A stretch of DNA of 64,000 bases from Aralia elata. Taxonomy: Eukaryota > Streptophyta > Magnoliopsida > Apiales > Araliaceae. The stretch spans positions 10,124,685-10,188,684 of the forward strand of contig CM068382.1 in assembly GCA_034770075.1 (NCBI GenBank), given 5' to 3'. Positions 9,568 through 23,487 of this stretch are shown here, piece by piece. The position numbers and the translations under genes are program-made. Numbering within the stretch: the stretch's first letter is position 1; every line of letters starts with the position of its first letter. The notes under the pieces are model-generated. The model was given only the letters and a program-made list of their open reading frames with translations, was not told the DNA's origin and ran no database searches.

Positions 9568-12500
9568 CTACTTTCCACGTGAGCTAAGAGACGCAATCAC
9601 AGGTCCAAAAGTCTGATCCACTGCTTTGTTCCATAGGTGTGCAAACTTCAGACGAGATTTCTTTCCAAAAATAGGCTCCCTAATCTGACAAGTTAAAAGC
9701 CAGAATTTAAAAAGATAAGTCCATGGATTCAATGAATATGGAAACTAGAAATGCATAAATCTTGAGTTACTCAACCAATAGTCGCTTACACAAACTCATA
9801 TGTCCTTTCTATGGTTCTAAATTCATGGAACTTGATATTTAAATGGTGCAAGATATATATAGAAAATCATGTGTACTAAACACACAACACAGCCAGTTCT
9901 GATAACATTAAACATAATCAACGAGCAAACTTCAGCATAAAATCCTAACCATATCAATCTCAAATGTTCCATGAAAATGGATATATATCGTACTTCAAAA
10001 AATATATCACTAGTTTGATACATAACTTCCCATTTGATAGACACAATGACTTAGAAACATGTATTTATGAGTGGCTGGATGATGCATCCTAATTAGAGCA
10101 AGACATGTTCCGAAGAATATCATCAGAAAACAGCAGTGATATCACTACAAAAGCCAACAAGAACAATTATATATCCCCGACTTTTGAACAACCAAAATCG
10201 ACAGCCTCAACTGTTGCTGATATGATATCAGCATCAATTTTCATTTAGCTTCAAAAAGTACAAGGTTCAAAAAATTACAATGCCACAACACCATGAAGGC
10301 GTTCTCTTTCTCTCATCGAACTACTTCAACTGATGTGTAGTAAATAAAAGAAAAGAATGGGGGGGGGGGAGAGAGAGAGAGAGGCAAGGGGATGTGGACA
10401 AGGTTATTTTTTATTCTTAAAGGTCAAGTCTTGTGCAATTTGTGCTTTTTATATAATCAAACCAGATTTCCTAGGTCTAGTCAAAATAGATCTTTTTATG
10501 GATTTTTGGGTCTGTCTCACACAGCTCAGGCCTGCAGCTACTCTTTTGTTTTTTGGTGCAACAGAGATAGGTAAGGTATCTCTACATTGCGCCCACAACA
10601 ACTACACACTTCTGAAAGAACTCCCGCCACATCTATGCCGAGGCCGAAACTCAAAGATCCTCCATGAGTAGTAGGACATAGAGTTGCCACTGACTATCGA
10701 CTGTGGGTGGGACTCGACCCACTTACAACTAGACCAACCGATAGTTGGTGCCTTCAGCTATTCTCTCGAGCCAAAAGATACTTTCCGATTTCTACTCTTC
10801 CTCACCTCCTTTAATAGTTCTCCCTCCACTGTATTTTGCAATGTGAACTTCTCATACAATAATTCATTTCCGTCATAATTTGAAACTGTTTCTTGTAAGG
10901 ATGTTGGAGCAAAAGGTAAAAGTTTTGTTACTTTTACATGAAACTCAGTTTAGTGATGTTGCTTAACGTGACTGGCTGATTCTGCTACAACAAACTAGGA
11001 AAAATGGGTAAACCTTTAGCATCATTTTGTTATGCGTCCGATTTCATACTCAGAAATGAAAGGCCTTGCTTGCTAACTCAATTTTTACTGCTGCATCAAG
11101 CATAAATGTGCTCTGAGTTTCCCTATTAGCACCTAAAAGGCTCTACCTATTAGCCAAGCTTAGAGCCCTTTAGTATTAATATTTGATAATAGGCAAACTT
11201 TATGACTAATATATAGTAACAATGTACAAATATAGTTAGATAAAGTAATTGACTTTAGAACAAATGCAGTCTGAGTTATTCATGAAAGAGTAAAATCAAA
11301 GGATTTGGAGAAATCTACATTCAAAGGTTTAATTTAATTAAATTCTATTTAGAATGTTCAAACTTCAAAGAGTGATTTGTAGTTTAGTATTTTACGTTAA
11401 AAGTAACTAGAGCTTCTATAATGAGTCTTCTAGAGTTTAAAATCAGTCATTAAAAGTGGTCATTAATCAATCGTCAAAGTGAGTTCCAAGGTCTGCATCT
11501 GTTGTCTAGGTCTAGTAAGTTCTAAGGTCTATAAAAAGGTCTTCTTGTACTCTTTTTTAGGACAAATCCGAATGGATGCAGATTATGTTTATTTCTATGG
11601 TTCACTGCAGCTGTGATAGCTGCACTTTTAGGATCAGATATTGCTATAAGGTCAAACCAAGAAAGTGAACTCCTCCCAGTCTCCCACGCTCTTAAATCCA
11701 TAGTCCTCCCTTCCTCCATCCATTCTTCTTTTCTTATATCCTATATTCTTTTTTCTACATCAACAAAGTTTTGAATAGTGAAGTACTTTATATTTAAATT
11801 CTAAGCTAAAATTAGTTTGTAATTTGAGTTAGTTTTCACTTATATTTAGGGAAGGGAGTGCTAGCAAACTTGGAGGAGTCAACTCCAACCTCTAGCTGCA
11901 GCAGTTTTCTTTTCTCTGTAGTATGACTACGCCACAGAGGTCTGTTGTCAATGATAACCAGAATTAGTTCGGTAGTGTTATGCTTCATTAATTTGATTTT
12001 CACTAAAGGGGTCGATATTGTATCATGGTTGACTTAAGTCATAGACTCATAGTTATTAAAGGCAAAGGAGCATCAAGGTGGTGGACTGAGATCCACCAGA
12101 GTTAGCTCAGGCTCACAGAAAGGAAGTACAGCTAACTTGTCTGGTTCATGTCTCTTTACAGAGGGTTCTTCCCTGCACTATATAGATGCATATGCCTTAG
12201 ATTCTATGCTTTAGGCTGTTATTTTTTTCCTCACTTTCTGAATTTGGAGCTCTGGTTCAAGCAAGAGACTTCTGCTTTCTCAATATTACTTATAATAGGA
12301 AAGACATGAGGATTTCTATTGAAAAGATGTTAGTTCATTTCCTCGTATGCCTAAGAAGCAGAGGCAATTTTTATAGTTAGGCTCAAATAAAAAGGTAAAT
12401 CTTTATTGGCCTATTCTTAACTCTAACCCATCTTTGAATTTTTTATTCTCTTTGCCCTACCGAGTGTGCTTTTAGTCAAGCTGGCCTTCCACATAGAAAG

Positions 12501-13345
12501 ACTAAAAACTCTCCTAAAATTCATAGCCTCAAACACATTAAACATAGGGAAACCATCAGTTAATAAGGCTGACAGATGCCGCTATAACTAAATAATGCAC
12601 CTCTCTTTGTTTAGCAAGAAGAAATATATTTTGACACATCACTGACCCTAACTTTCAAATTTTCCTATCGTTTCTCAGCATCATCTTCAGGAATCAATTA
12701 ATATCATGGTCTTACATACTAAGAAAGAGAGTTTGGAATTCAAATTAAGCATCAATACTATCAAATTAACAATACATTTACCTTGTTGTCAAAGAAAATA
12801 TAAGTACGGAACTAAGTACTAACCTAACCATATAGATTTTGCGCATTCAGATAAAAATGGGGGCATAAAACCAAAAAAAGATTTACTATTAGCCACAAAA
12901 CAGACATTCATTCCCTAAATCAATCTAAGACAATTTAATGTTACATTGAAATGTAATACACAAAATTTAAACAGATAGTAGTCTGCGGAGATGAGTTCAA
13001 CACATAAATTAACAATAAATGAGTAATTAATTGTCTAATTTGGTTTTCATGGAAAAAAAGAAGAGATTTTTGAAAATAAAAATAAGACCTGAGATTGAGA
13101 GACCGATTGAGATTGATTATCTGAGATTGTCTTGTAGATGCTTCTTCGTTGCTCAAATACAACAACTCCCGTGAAAATGCTTCCCAGTGCAGCGCCAAGC
13201 AGACGCTCCTGCATACCCTAAAACACATCAAATTCCCCCAAACATCTATATATATACCTACACACACACACATATATATATATATATTCAAAAGAGAGAG
13301 AAATGAGATATAAATGTTGCGGACCTGAGTAAGAACGCTGATCAT
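9568..13345 (-). CDS. Conserved small plant protein, 85 residues, function unknown
   Basis: Three coding exons on the minus strand: 13345-13325 (M-I-S-V-L-T-Q), 13208-13089 and 9684-9568 (stop TAG at 9570-9568). Exon lengths 21, 120 and 117 keep the frame and all borders are GT-AG. The protein has a short hydrophobic segment (L-L-G-A-A-L-G-S-I-F-T-G-V-V-V-F) followed by E-Q-R-R-S-I-Y, a serine/glutamine-rich linker, and a C-terminal block with E-P-I-F-G-K-K-S-R, F-A-H-L-W-N-K-A-V-D and Q-T-F-G-P-V-I. I recall close plant homologues annotated only as uncharacterised. The acceptor for exon 2 is taken after ATGCAG to give T-Q-E-R-L-L; an acceptor eight bases upstream (after TTTTAG) is possible but breaks the frame unless nine bases are retained. 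Intron 2 is 3.4 kb and contains a SINE. Confidence 0.85.
10357..10383. repeat. Poly-G and (GA)n microsatellite
   Basis: A run of G followed by (GA)n inside intron 2 of the 85-residue protein gene. It is simple sequence and the open frame crossing it is not credible. Confidence 0.85.
10545..10749 (-). mobile_element. tRNA-derived SINE in an intron
   Basis: A 205-bp element on the minus strand. Its A box is at 10736-10726 (TGGTCTAGTTG) and its B box at 10720-10710 (GGGTCGAGTCC, slightly decayed). Its 3' end is A-rich (CACCAAAAAACAAAA). Flanks 10530-10544 and 10750-10764 are 15-bp direct repeats that agree at 13 positions, read as a worn target-site duplication. It shares its strand with the host gene and differs in sequence and length from the SINE at 1964. 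Confidence 0.8.
10765..13088. other. Rest of the large intron
   Basis: The remainder of intron 2 on this side of the SINE is unremarkable AT-rich sequence. Frames at 11522-11719 and elsewhere have no recognisable domain. Confidence 0.5.
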
Positions 13346-16053
13346 GGCGACCGTTTCACCTCTTCCGAATGATTTTCAGAATCGGAAATGGTCTGAAATA
13401 TTACGGTTTGATGGCGAAATACAATCAGCTCGATGACTAGAAATGAAAAAGATAGATGTGAATTGTGAGGTACAATTACAATTACGTTTTTCGCCCTGCC
13501 TACTTTGTTACTTTGTTTTGTTTTAAGTTACCTTTCCGTTTTTTAAACAAAAATAGGACTTTATTTTTCAGTGTTTAGGTGGCAAACAAAATACAACTTT
13601 TCTCGAGTATAAGATTAAATTTGGTTTGTTAAATGTAATTTTAAAATATTTTTTAAAAAAACTTTCAAACTTATTATTTTGAAATTAAACTAATTTTGAT
13701 TTAAAAATATTTTAAATTTATTTAAAATTTTGAATTTGAATTTTATATTTCAGGTCGGAGTAAGAATAGGGTTGAAAAACAAATTATAACCTATATCCCT
13801 TTTACAATATAAGATAAATTTTGAGTTTGTAAAATTTATTAAATCCAAAATATATATAAAAATGATATATATTTTGATAAATAGTACTTTTTCGATTATT
13901 TACAAAACTCAAAATTACTCATTAAAATGAAATAAATTCATATCAATTTTAATTTAAAAACTAAAATAAATTAAATTAAAAGGTCAAAATTAATCTTTTA
14001 TTTTAAAACATACAGGGTATTTGGTAATGAAAATCCCTATATATGGAGAGTTAGGAGAAATAATATCATATGATAAGAAAATTTATTGACATGACGTAGG
14101 ATAGAGAAATTTTGCTCACTCTTTCATGTGATATTTTATTAATTATTATATATATATTTGATCACGAAAATTCATTGCATATTGTACTCTATCCTAAAAC
14201 CGGGACTTTAAAAATAAAAAATAAAAATAAAAATGAAAAAAATTGAGACCTTGAAACGATTAAGTCACGAGTTCTCCCTTACATTTTAACCCTTAAATGT
14301 GAAATTTATTGATAATGTAATTGATGTTGTGTGAGATTTACTTACACCTCCAACAATTGATATCGAAGGTATGAGAGATCGATTTTTAGTTGGTGAGCTT
14401 CTTCAAAATCATGAAATGCTTACTAAAAAGATTAATCTCGAACTAATGAGTCTTTTCAAAATACAAAAAGATGATGAATAGAAAATTTTGAAAAAAAGGA
14501 GAGTGCGACTCTATTGTAAAAAAGTAAAGAGTTATTAGCTGTTAGTTGGTGTCACGGTGATTAAAGACTAAAAATATGTTCAATTTTAATGAAATGTGAA
14601 TTTCAATTGACAAAAAATTGCGAATTTCTCGATGATTGAGCAGCGATAATTATTAAAAACTAACTAGATATATTTTCAAATTTTAAAAATAATAAACAAT
14701 AAAATTATAATTTTAGATAATTTATTAATATTCGTATTGATATTGACTGAAATTAAATAAATTTAAGATTCCATTTTAAAGTAAAATGAATAAGATTAGA
14801 AAATAGAGAAGTGAGAGTCCATGGGACTTGATGGCAAGGCTTGAATGCATGTGAGCGAGTTCCCCGGCAATGGCCCTGAACAGTGAACACACACTAACCC
14901 TATCATGTGACTGACGCTACTCTTCCTCCTATCCTAACACTTTCATTCAATTTCCAGTCCACCCAATTCGACAGCGACTGTTGGTGCAAACCTAGTCGGC
15001 AATAAAAATAGCCCCAAAAGAATGTTGAAACATTCAATTTTATCGTTTTTCTTTTTCAAATAGTCAGAATAACTTAAATATATTGAAATTGTAATATGTT
15101 ATAATGATAGAAAATTCAAACATAGAAACTCGAAATAAAAATGTTTTCAAGCAAATAACAGATATCACATATATTGAAATAAAAAACATAAAAGATTAGC
15201 ATAAAATACAGATTTAAACCATTCTTCAACACGAATAACGAAATACTAAGTTGTTGCACTCAAATCTAAAAAAAAATCTATGGTCATTGATAATTAATAG
15301 ACAGCAAAATAATTTCATTGAGAAAAAAAATCAAATTGAAAAAAATAAGGGTTCACAGGAAAAAATAATGAAACTCTCATAAAGAGTGAATTCAATCACC
15401 ATCTCAGGGAGAAAAGACATTTAGGGGAGGATCTCTCCAAAAAGAAAGAGATCCTCTCCATACCAAAACCGAGCATATGATTATGTAAAGTATAAATACT
15501 ATATTCATAGAAAAAAAGAGTAAAAAACACCCTCCCCTTTCTGTTATATAAGACGTTTTAGAGATTTTTTTTTTCTTCATAATATAAGACGTTTTTCATA
15601 TATCTAAGAGAATTGATGAGGGAATTATGAAAAAAAATGAGAGAAAACATAAAAAATAGCATGTTGTGCTCGCAAAATTGAACAAATCGAGAGTAATTGA
15701 AAAAGAGAAGAATACTAGTAGATAAAAATAAAATTTTGTAATAAAATATAATTACCTAACATTATTACTAATTAAATTTTTTAATATTTAGGATTATGTC
15801 TTAAATGACGTGCATAAGGAAAAAGGAGAAAGGAGAAAAGACCCTTTAATTGTGTCGCTTGTTCTTTCTTTTGAGGCAAATCAACAGTTATTTATTTTCC
15901 CCCCCTTTTTTCTAGAATGTGAAGGCAAAACAACAGTTCTTCTTCATCCATTATCTATTGATTGGGATTGGTCATGTTTGTATTAATACTTTATCTAATT
16001 ATTATTTACAGTTTTAGACAAAGGAGTTTTTTTTTTACTAATAACCTAAACTA
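13346..16053. other. Intergenic DNA, AT-rich
   Basis: The first few hundred bases should contain the promoter of the minus-strand 85-residue protein gene. The remainder has no supportable gene; it is dominated by A/T runs. Confidence 0.5.
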
Positions 16054-16324
16054 CTCCCTCTATTTTAAAAAGTACGGTGAACATTGACTTTTAAAATCAA
16101 TTAATGAACTTCATTTACACAATTGAATTTGTAACCCACCGGCCCTGTCTTGGCTGTACTGATTTTTGACAATTGCTTTGGGGTATAGGGGCGAGGTGGG
16201 AAAAAATCGAACAAAAAATATCGCAGATGGGGACCAATCCTCTGCCCTATACCCGTCCCGTTGTATCAATTTAGTCGGGTATTAATATTTAGGAACAATA
16301 TACTCGGCATATATCTATATATAA

Positions 16325-16359
<35 letters not shown>

Positions 16360-16478
16360 CTCTCCTTTTAATTACGTAGGTCGTTTAAGATATAATTTTA
16401 CGTATTAAGAAATTTTATTAATAATAATATTAAGCAATTAATTTTATTATAAAATGTCATTTTTATCCACGGAGGGAG
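16054..16478. mobile_element. Stowaway-like MITE, enlarged by an inner insertion
   Basis: The left end CTCCCTCTATTTT and right end CCACGGAGGGAG form the inverted terminal repeat of Stowaway (Tc1/mariner) MITEs and are flanked by TA. At 425 bp it is well above the roughly 250 bp of the other copies here. The middle (about 16140-16360) is GC-richer, contains CCCTATACCCGTCCCG and an (AT)n(AC)n run, and looks like a second insertion. Confidence 0.75.
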
Positions 16479-17070
16479 TATTAAGTACTATATGTGATTT
16501 GCGCCATTTATTGTGCCAATTAATTTGAACTGTTCAGAGTTATGACAAACTCTTCAGTTCTTGAACGAGAAAAGCCCACAAAGTCTCTCTTCATCTTCTC
16601 TCTCTTGTTAAGGTTTTTTATTTTTGTTCTTTTCGAGATTAATTGGCTGGCCCTCTTCAATTTCATATATGCACAGCCTTAATTGCAAATACATTCATTC
16701 TCTCTCTCTCTAGTTTTTGTTTGTCTTTGGTTTTGGGGGCATTTGTACCTTTCTCTGCATGTTCTGTCAATTGTTTACCTTCTCTTGGAATTGTATTGTT
16801 GGAATTAGGTTCACATAACAATAAACTACATGTTAGTATGTCATTGAATTGTTGCTGTTTAAGTTGTTATTGTTACTTTGTCTCCAACCCTTTTCTGGAC
16901 TTTCATAATATTCTTTCTTTTTGCTAGAAAACCAGATAAGTTCATTACTCTTTTCTTTTTCTTTTTTTTTTCAGGAGACCCCCAGGCCCCAGAACCCTAT
17001 TTAGAAAAACTAATTCAATTTTTGATATTATTAGAGTAGAAAGATTTGGGAGAATTGTGGTGGGAATTAT

Positions 17071-20000
17071 ATGGAAGTCCAGGAGTACCATAATATGTAA
17101 GGATGTTGGCAAGTACAATTTGTTTTAGCCTACAGTCCTACCTCTTGAAATTTTAGTAGTAAGTCAAGAAAAATTGAAGGGCTTCCAACTCACTGCCAGC
17201 TTTTCTGAGATTCCAGGAGAATCTTTTGGGATTTGAAATTTGATTTTTTCTGACGAGGGAGAATTTGTGGGTTTATAGGCTTTGAGAAAAAAAACCAGGA
17301 AATTTCTGTCCAATTCAGTAAAGATAAATTTCTTGTGATCTGCTTTACCCATATCTTCTTTGAAGCCAGCTTTTTTCCATATCTTATGCACTAGTAAGAG
17401 TATTTTCTTTTTTCCTTATTTGGCTGGATTTTATTGAACAAGACCAAAAATATGGCTCAGTGTAATTTTAGCAGGTTAGCATTTCTCAATCTTTGGTTAG
17501 CTTTTCCAGTATTTATATGAATGTATCGCTCCAGATTGAATGCACTATCGTAAAAGCACCTTACAAACTGTTTTGCTTTGCTTTTCTGTTTGGAGTCACT
17601 GAATTTCTCTTCATTTTACAGGCAAATCCAGATATGAAGAAACTTCATTTTTTTTTTGGGCTAAACATGAAAGAAACCCTTTTTGGTGTTAATGGAAATT
17701 TATATTCGGATAATAAGATTTCAATGAGGAAGTGTATATTGTTCCTGTTGGTTCTTGATATCAACGGATATTGATTATACCATGAAGCTCATTTTAATCT
17801 TGTTATGCAGTTTATATCATGTTTTTATCACCCACCAACATTTATTTATTTTTGTAATTTAGTGACAATAGGTTAAGTTTTTCTTCTTCATATTCATGTT
17901 GATAACAATTATTGGCTTTTGATTGATGCCATGGTTTTGTATTTTGAACATCCAGGAACTCCATAATTGCATTTGAGGATTTCCTCGTATTCTGGCTGTT
18001 ATGAAGAACCAAAAAATGATAGGAATTGATCGTTTGTTGAAGAGTCAAAAGATTAATTCTTTTTGATGATGCAATTCTTCTGGTTCCAACAGCTGCCGTT
18101 TCTAATACTGCTACAACTTTTGGAAAGCTGTAGGTCAAACTACAAACTACATTGTTTGCTTCTTTCTGCTTTCTCTTCAAATTTATTTTCTGAGTTTCAC
18201 TAAACTAAAGTAATATTTATATCACTGATGTGGAATGTAGATAGAGATTACAATTTCTAAGCAATTGCTGTTGTGTGTAAATTCGTTGCACAAGTGACAG
18301 AGGAAATTATTGGCCTCCTTGGAGTTTGAGGATCAGAGTGAAGGTTTTCCTTTACATTTTATATGACTGGTCAATGGTTGGTCTAACATTACATTAGTTA
18401 TTTAGTTGTTCTTAGTGCTCATGAGACCACATAAATGGCTGTAAGATTAGACATGCTAATTAGTTATTTATCTAGTGGTTCAAAAATGTACATTTTGTTT
18501 TGCTGTTTAAAAAATATTGCAACCAAAGTGCACGCTCCATCAGCCAATGCAACGTTGACTTAAGAATCCAAATTGGCAGGATTGTGTACCTGTTGCAACA
18601 ACTAAACCATTTCTTGGATTTCAATTTCTTAACAATGGATTTTGTGGTTGTGCAAGTGTCATGTGATTTGTGGAAAACGGGTAAATCACTTGGTGATTTA
18701 TTTTTTTATCATATGAATACTACCTCACTGACTTGTTCTCACAATGTGTTCTATTCCCGTTCTTCCTAGTGATTGCTAAATTTTCCCCTATATTCGAAGG
18801 CCAAATTATCGTAAGGATACTGATAACTTGCTCATTTTGGCCCCTGTAGCTGAAGCTCTAATTGCTGCCAAGAGTACTGTTGGTAGTTCTCGACAGTTTG
18901 ATAGTAGGGCTTGGAGATCTCAGAGCTTGAGAGAATGGAATTGTGTCAACTCTCATAAGGTGAAAGGCCTGGGGGGTCTTTGTGTGTAAGTTTTTTTACT
19001 TTTCTTCCTTTCTTTATGCAAAGTCATGATGTGAGGCAAAGAATGTATCAACTAAGACTAAGAATGCATGTAGTCTAAAAATAACATCACTTAAGGGGCG
19101 AAAAAGTCCTTATACTACACCTCATGAGGATCCACTATAATTTGCTCTTGCCATTAAACAGTTTTTGTGACCACTGCTTCAGTTAAATCTTAAGCAGTTA
19201 TGCCTCTCATAGTAACATCACATATGTTATGTTCTGTCCGTTTAAATCATTGTAAAATTTAACAATAGATATTGCACTACAGGTTGCTGTAGGAGAATTC
19301 AGAGGTTACAAAAGTAAAGCAATAATAATTCCTTTAACAACATGGATATCATATGGAGATAAAAATCCTTTATCTGCAAGCATGCTACATGTATACATGC
19401 ATGAAAACATCTAAAAAAATGGACTTGTTTGCCTAAAACCTCTTTTCCAATCACACACTAAGCTGCATATAAAGATTAGGTTGACTCACTTTTAGAGAAA
19501 CTTGTTTTTATGTTAAAGGTGAATCTTATTGCCTATTTACCAGACAACATATATGTAAAGTTCATATTGGTACTCCAGTTGGGTACCATATTTTAACCTA
19601 ATTGTGTGGGTTTGATTCATGTGTTTGTGCAACACAAATTAAAATATAAAACCGTAAACTATATGCAGAAAGTACAGTTCTTTAATGGCAAAAATCAAAA
19701 TATGTGAAAGTGAAGCTTCTAATCTACACTTTACTGTGATATAGTATTCCTCTTTTAAAGTAAAACAGGTCCAAGTAATAACTATTTGTCAAATTAAAGG
19801 GATATAAATATATGACACATTTACAGTGCATACATAAGTTGTACCACATTAGTGATTACCTTTTTCTCAAACTTTGTCTTCTTTGCTTTTCAACTCAAGT
19901 ACATGCAATTTTCTATAATAGGTCAAGGAAACTGAAAATTGCGGCAGTGGTTGATGGAGATACAGACGTGCCAACGCTCACACCTGTTCAAGTAACTAAT

Positions 20001-22913
20001 GTTAAGAAATCAAATAAACAGAAACTAGTTGGAGTTATTGGTGGTGGTGTTGCAGTTGTGATTGTGATAATCATTGGTCTGCTTGTGTACTTCTGCTTGA
20101 TGCGTCTTAAGAGATTAATAAGGAGAGCATCTGATGAAGAATCTTCTGCGCCATCACCTTCCGGTAAGTCAAATATTCGATATTATTTGCTATTCGACAT
20201 GGGAATCTATTAAAAAGTGATAATCTATTATTGAAAATAAAGTGAGCTGGTGATGCTATATCATGTAGACATGTACATAATCCTGATTTAGATACAATGA
20301 TACCTTTCAAAAAGAGGGGGATGGGGAGAAGTTTTACACAAAATGTTCACAGGTGTGCCACCTCATGGGACTTTAATGAATGAATGTAGAAAACAGGTAT
20401 TTCATACCTTTTTGGCTTGTTTGGGACCACTGTTTCTTTCCACTTCTTTTTGGTTGCAGCCGCTCGGCTGATTAAGCATGATCATATTGCACATTGCACT
20501 AATAAATTGTGGAAACATACATTGAGAGCACAATTTCATCTCTTTCTCCAAAAAATCTATTAATCAGCAGCAAGTCACTAATTGGGTTCCTGTTTTATAA
20601 TGAATTCTACTTGAATGCAGTGTCTGTTTATTTGTTAGCTGGCTCAGTTATAGTGTTAAAACTAGACTAAATGGTAAACTAATTTTCATATGTGAAGGAA
20701 GACAGAGTTTAACTACGATTGTATTATACGAGTTGGATCTTTTTCATTTTAGTAATTGTTTCTATTCAAGAATCAAAACTACATTCCATACACTTATAAG
20801 GTTGCGATGCATGCTCACCCTTCAGACATGATACATGCAGACCACTTCTCGGGTGAAATTAGTTGAAAGAGGCCCATCACTAATATTAAGGCTATGGTCT
20901 TCTTCCTAGATTAGTTTCATTGGCTGATAGATGATGTAATTGTTCTTTCAGTTGACTGGGGAATAGCGTATTCTTCGGTTGGTGCTGGTGCTGGTGCTCT
21001 CTCCGTGTTCAACTCAAAAAGTCTGAAGCAATTAACATTTGTGGAGTTGGAGCATGCTACAGGAAATTTTGGTCATAATAATATTATAGGACAAGGTGGA
21101 TTTGGTTTAGTATACAAAGGATTGCTATATGATGGATCAATTGTGGCTATTAAGAGAAGTCTTCATTTTCCAGCTCAGTATTTTGTTCAAGAGGTGATCT
21201 TGATTATCTGAAGAAAATGCTTTTCTTGTACTTTTCTATCTATAACACACATTAGTTCCTTTTATGTTATTTTTAAACTTTGAAATGCGGGATACAGCAA
21301 TTACTACATAAATGATTCTTTCTAATGTTCAAATTTTAAGATGGTATTGTAATCGAATGTGGTGATTTTCAGTAAAGTGAAGTTTATCAGTAAGCTATAA
21401 TTATCTTAACTCGTCAAGAAATTATTTTGTAACAAAGTTCATGTTTATGCTGACTTCTTTGTATGCTTTTCAGGTAAAGAACATAGCTCGAGTCCACCAT
21501 AAGCATCTTGTCAATCTTATTGGTTATTGTGAAGAAAACCATGAGCAGTTGCTTGTGTACGAGTATCTTCTCTACGGAAATGTTGGGAATCATCTTTACG
21601 GTACTATCTCTATATGTGTGTGTATGTGAGTACGTATGTCTACCTGTCTATCTATTTATTTCTCTTTCTAAATGCAGTTGTTTTCTAGATGCTGATGGTT
21701 CACCTATTGGAGAGCTAGATATGCGGCAAAGATTAATAATTGCTTTGGGTGCGGCCAAAGGTTAAGACTCCAACTCATTCCCTTTCACTCTTTTCACCGG
21801 TAAATAGTATCTGATCTTTCACAAGTTGTTACTTGAATCAGGATTAGAGCATCTTCACGGTTTGGTGCCCCCTGTATTTCACATGCGCTTCAGGACAAGA
21901 AATGTTCTTGTTGGCGATAATTTCACTGCCAAAGTTTCTGACTTCGGTCATTCCAAATTTCTGGTGGAGGCTAATCATGCTTCATCATCTTCAGCATTTG
22001 ACTGTTTTCTTGATCCAGAGTATGTAATCTTTTTGTGAAGCATACAATGTTTGTATTTAAATGTCTTTTTGTTAACGTCCGATGTACACCTATTGTTCTT
22101 CAAGGTTAAGATCATCCAAGGATTTCTCAGAGAAAAGTGACGTGTATAGTTTTGGGGTCTTCTTACTGGAACTGATCAGTGGACGTGAAGCAGTTAGCAG
22201 ATATCAATCAAACGTACAGGAAAACTTGGTATGGCAGGTAATTCTTACTCCTCTAAAACTTGTATTGATGTTATTATCTTATTTTGCAAGGCCTTTAGCC
22301 CGCCCTTGTTCATCATTCTCCTTTATTTTGGTCCTTTTGGACATATTAGTCTCATTTCCAATTCTATCTGAAACTGAATAGACAAATAAGTATATACCGC
22401 CACATTTTCACATGTAACGATTGAAATGTTTAATAGATTTCTCAACTTAAACATAAGTACTGTAAGTCTCTCATATGTTCATCGACATTATTCAGTGCCC
22501 TTACAGCTGAGCTTGTCACTTTCTAGCTTCTATACACACTGACTGCATTTTTTTTTTACTTATGAGCTAGTCTTATGTTTAAATATACTCTGTAAATGCT
22601 TAAGCGAAGGTTTAATTGTATTTTAAGATGCCATTAGACACTTACAACAATACCTTTTTTAACTATGAAGGCGAAGAATTTAAACAGTCTCGATAATTTC
22701 GTTGACAAGACAGTAGGAGATCAGTCCCAGCATGCCGTAAAGCAAATGATGGAGTTGGCATTGATATGTGTAGATATTGGTGTAAGAAGACCTACAATGG
22801 AGAATGTTGTCAAAGAGCTAGAACGAATTCAAGCGACGGAAATTGGTCATTTGCAGTCTGATCACATTCAGGAGATTGGCAATGTTACCCTAGGGAGTGA
22901 GCTCTTCAAATGA
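17071..22913 (+). CDS. Membrane-anchored receptor-like kinase with a degenerate catalytic loop
   Basis: Nine exons: 17071-17096, 18800-18985, 19922-20163, 20952-21193, 21474-21600, 21689-21760, 21842-22019, 22105-22237 and 22671-22913. They join in frame to 482 residues. One transmembrane helix lies at about 107-130, followed by a basic stop-transfer segment. The kinase domain has an intact glycine loop (G-Q-G-G-F-G, 198-203), lysine in V-A-I-K (K219) and D-F-G (332-334). The catalytic loop, however, reads H-M-R-F-R-T-R-N at 312-319, so the HRD aspartate and the following lysine are both arginine. The tail ends V-T-L-G-S-E-L-F-K. It is probably a plasma-membrane signalling pseudokinase or very weak kinase; the ligand is unknown. 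Exons 3-9 are firm. The first two are inferred from open frame, splice signals and matching phase; a 5' UTR intron probably ends at 16976. Confidence 0.8.
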
Positions 22914-23487
22914 GGCCCCTTTACTAGCCATAGTCTCTCTCCTCTTTAAAACCCCATATCATTCTTTTATAGTATTTATAATTTATTGGTTATATTTATG
23001 GAGATTAATTAAAAAAAACCTCGGCTGTAAGAAAATGTTTAAGCAAATAAGTTTTCTGGTGATGATTGATATATATGGGTTTAACCTTTACCACCTGCAT
23101 TTGTGAGTCAGTTACAATGTGACATTCCATTATTTTTTTCCTTCCATTTGGATAGAGTACGTGATGGATGTTTTCTAGATCTTAAAAATTTATTATCAAA
23201 TAGAGTAGGTACTCGTCAACTGTGTAAAATTGAATTTTTCTGATAAAAAAAAATATAAAAAATGAAACTTTTGTAATTTTTTCAAGTGTTTAGTAAAAAA
23301 ATGTGTGAAGAAACGAAAGAAATTAAACCGAGGGGTATGAAATATGAATTTATCCACAAACGTTTTGATCATCCCGTCCAAGTCCAAACTCCAAACTCCA
23401 AAGGCCAAAGCAATAAAATCAGCATGTTGGCGGGTCTTTTGTAACGGTAGCAACCACCATCTCCGCGCGTGAGTCAAACCACGCCAA
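22914..23487. other. 3' UTR of the kinase and spacer before the PDI gene
   Basis: About 570 bp containing the kinase 3' UTR and then the distal promoter of the PDI gene. No gene seen. Confidence 0.5.

Noticed and set aside
12941..13345. Single 134-codon frame on the minus strand
   Set aside because: It reads through two introns of the 85-residue protein gene. Splice signals and frame support the three-exon model instead.
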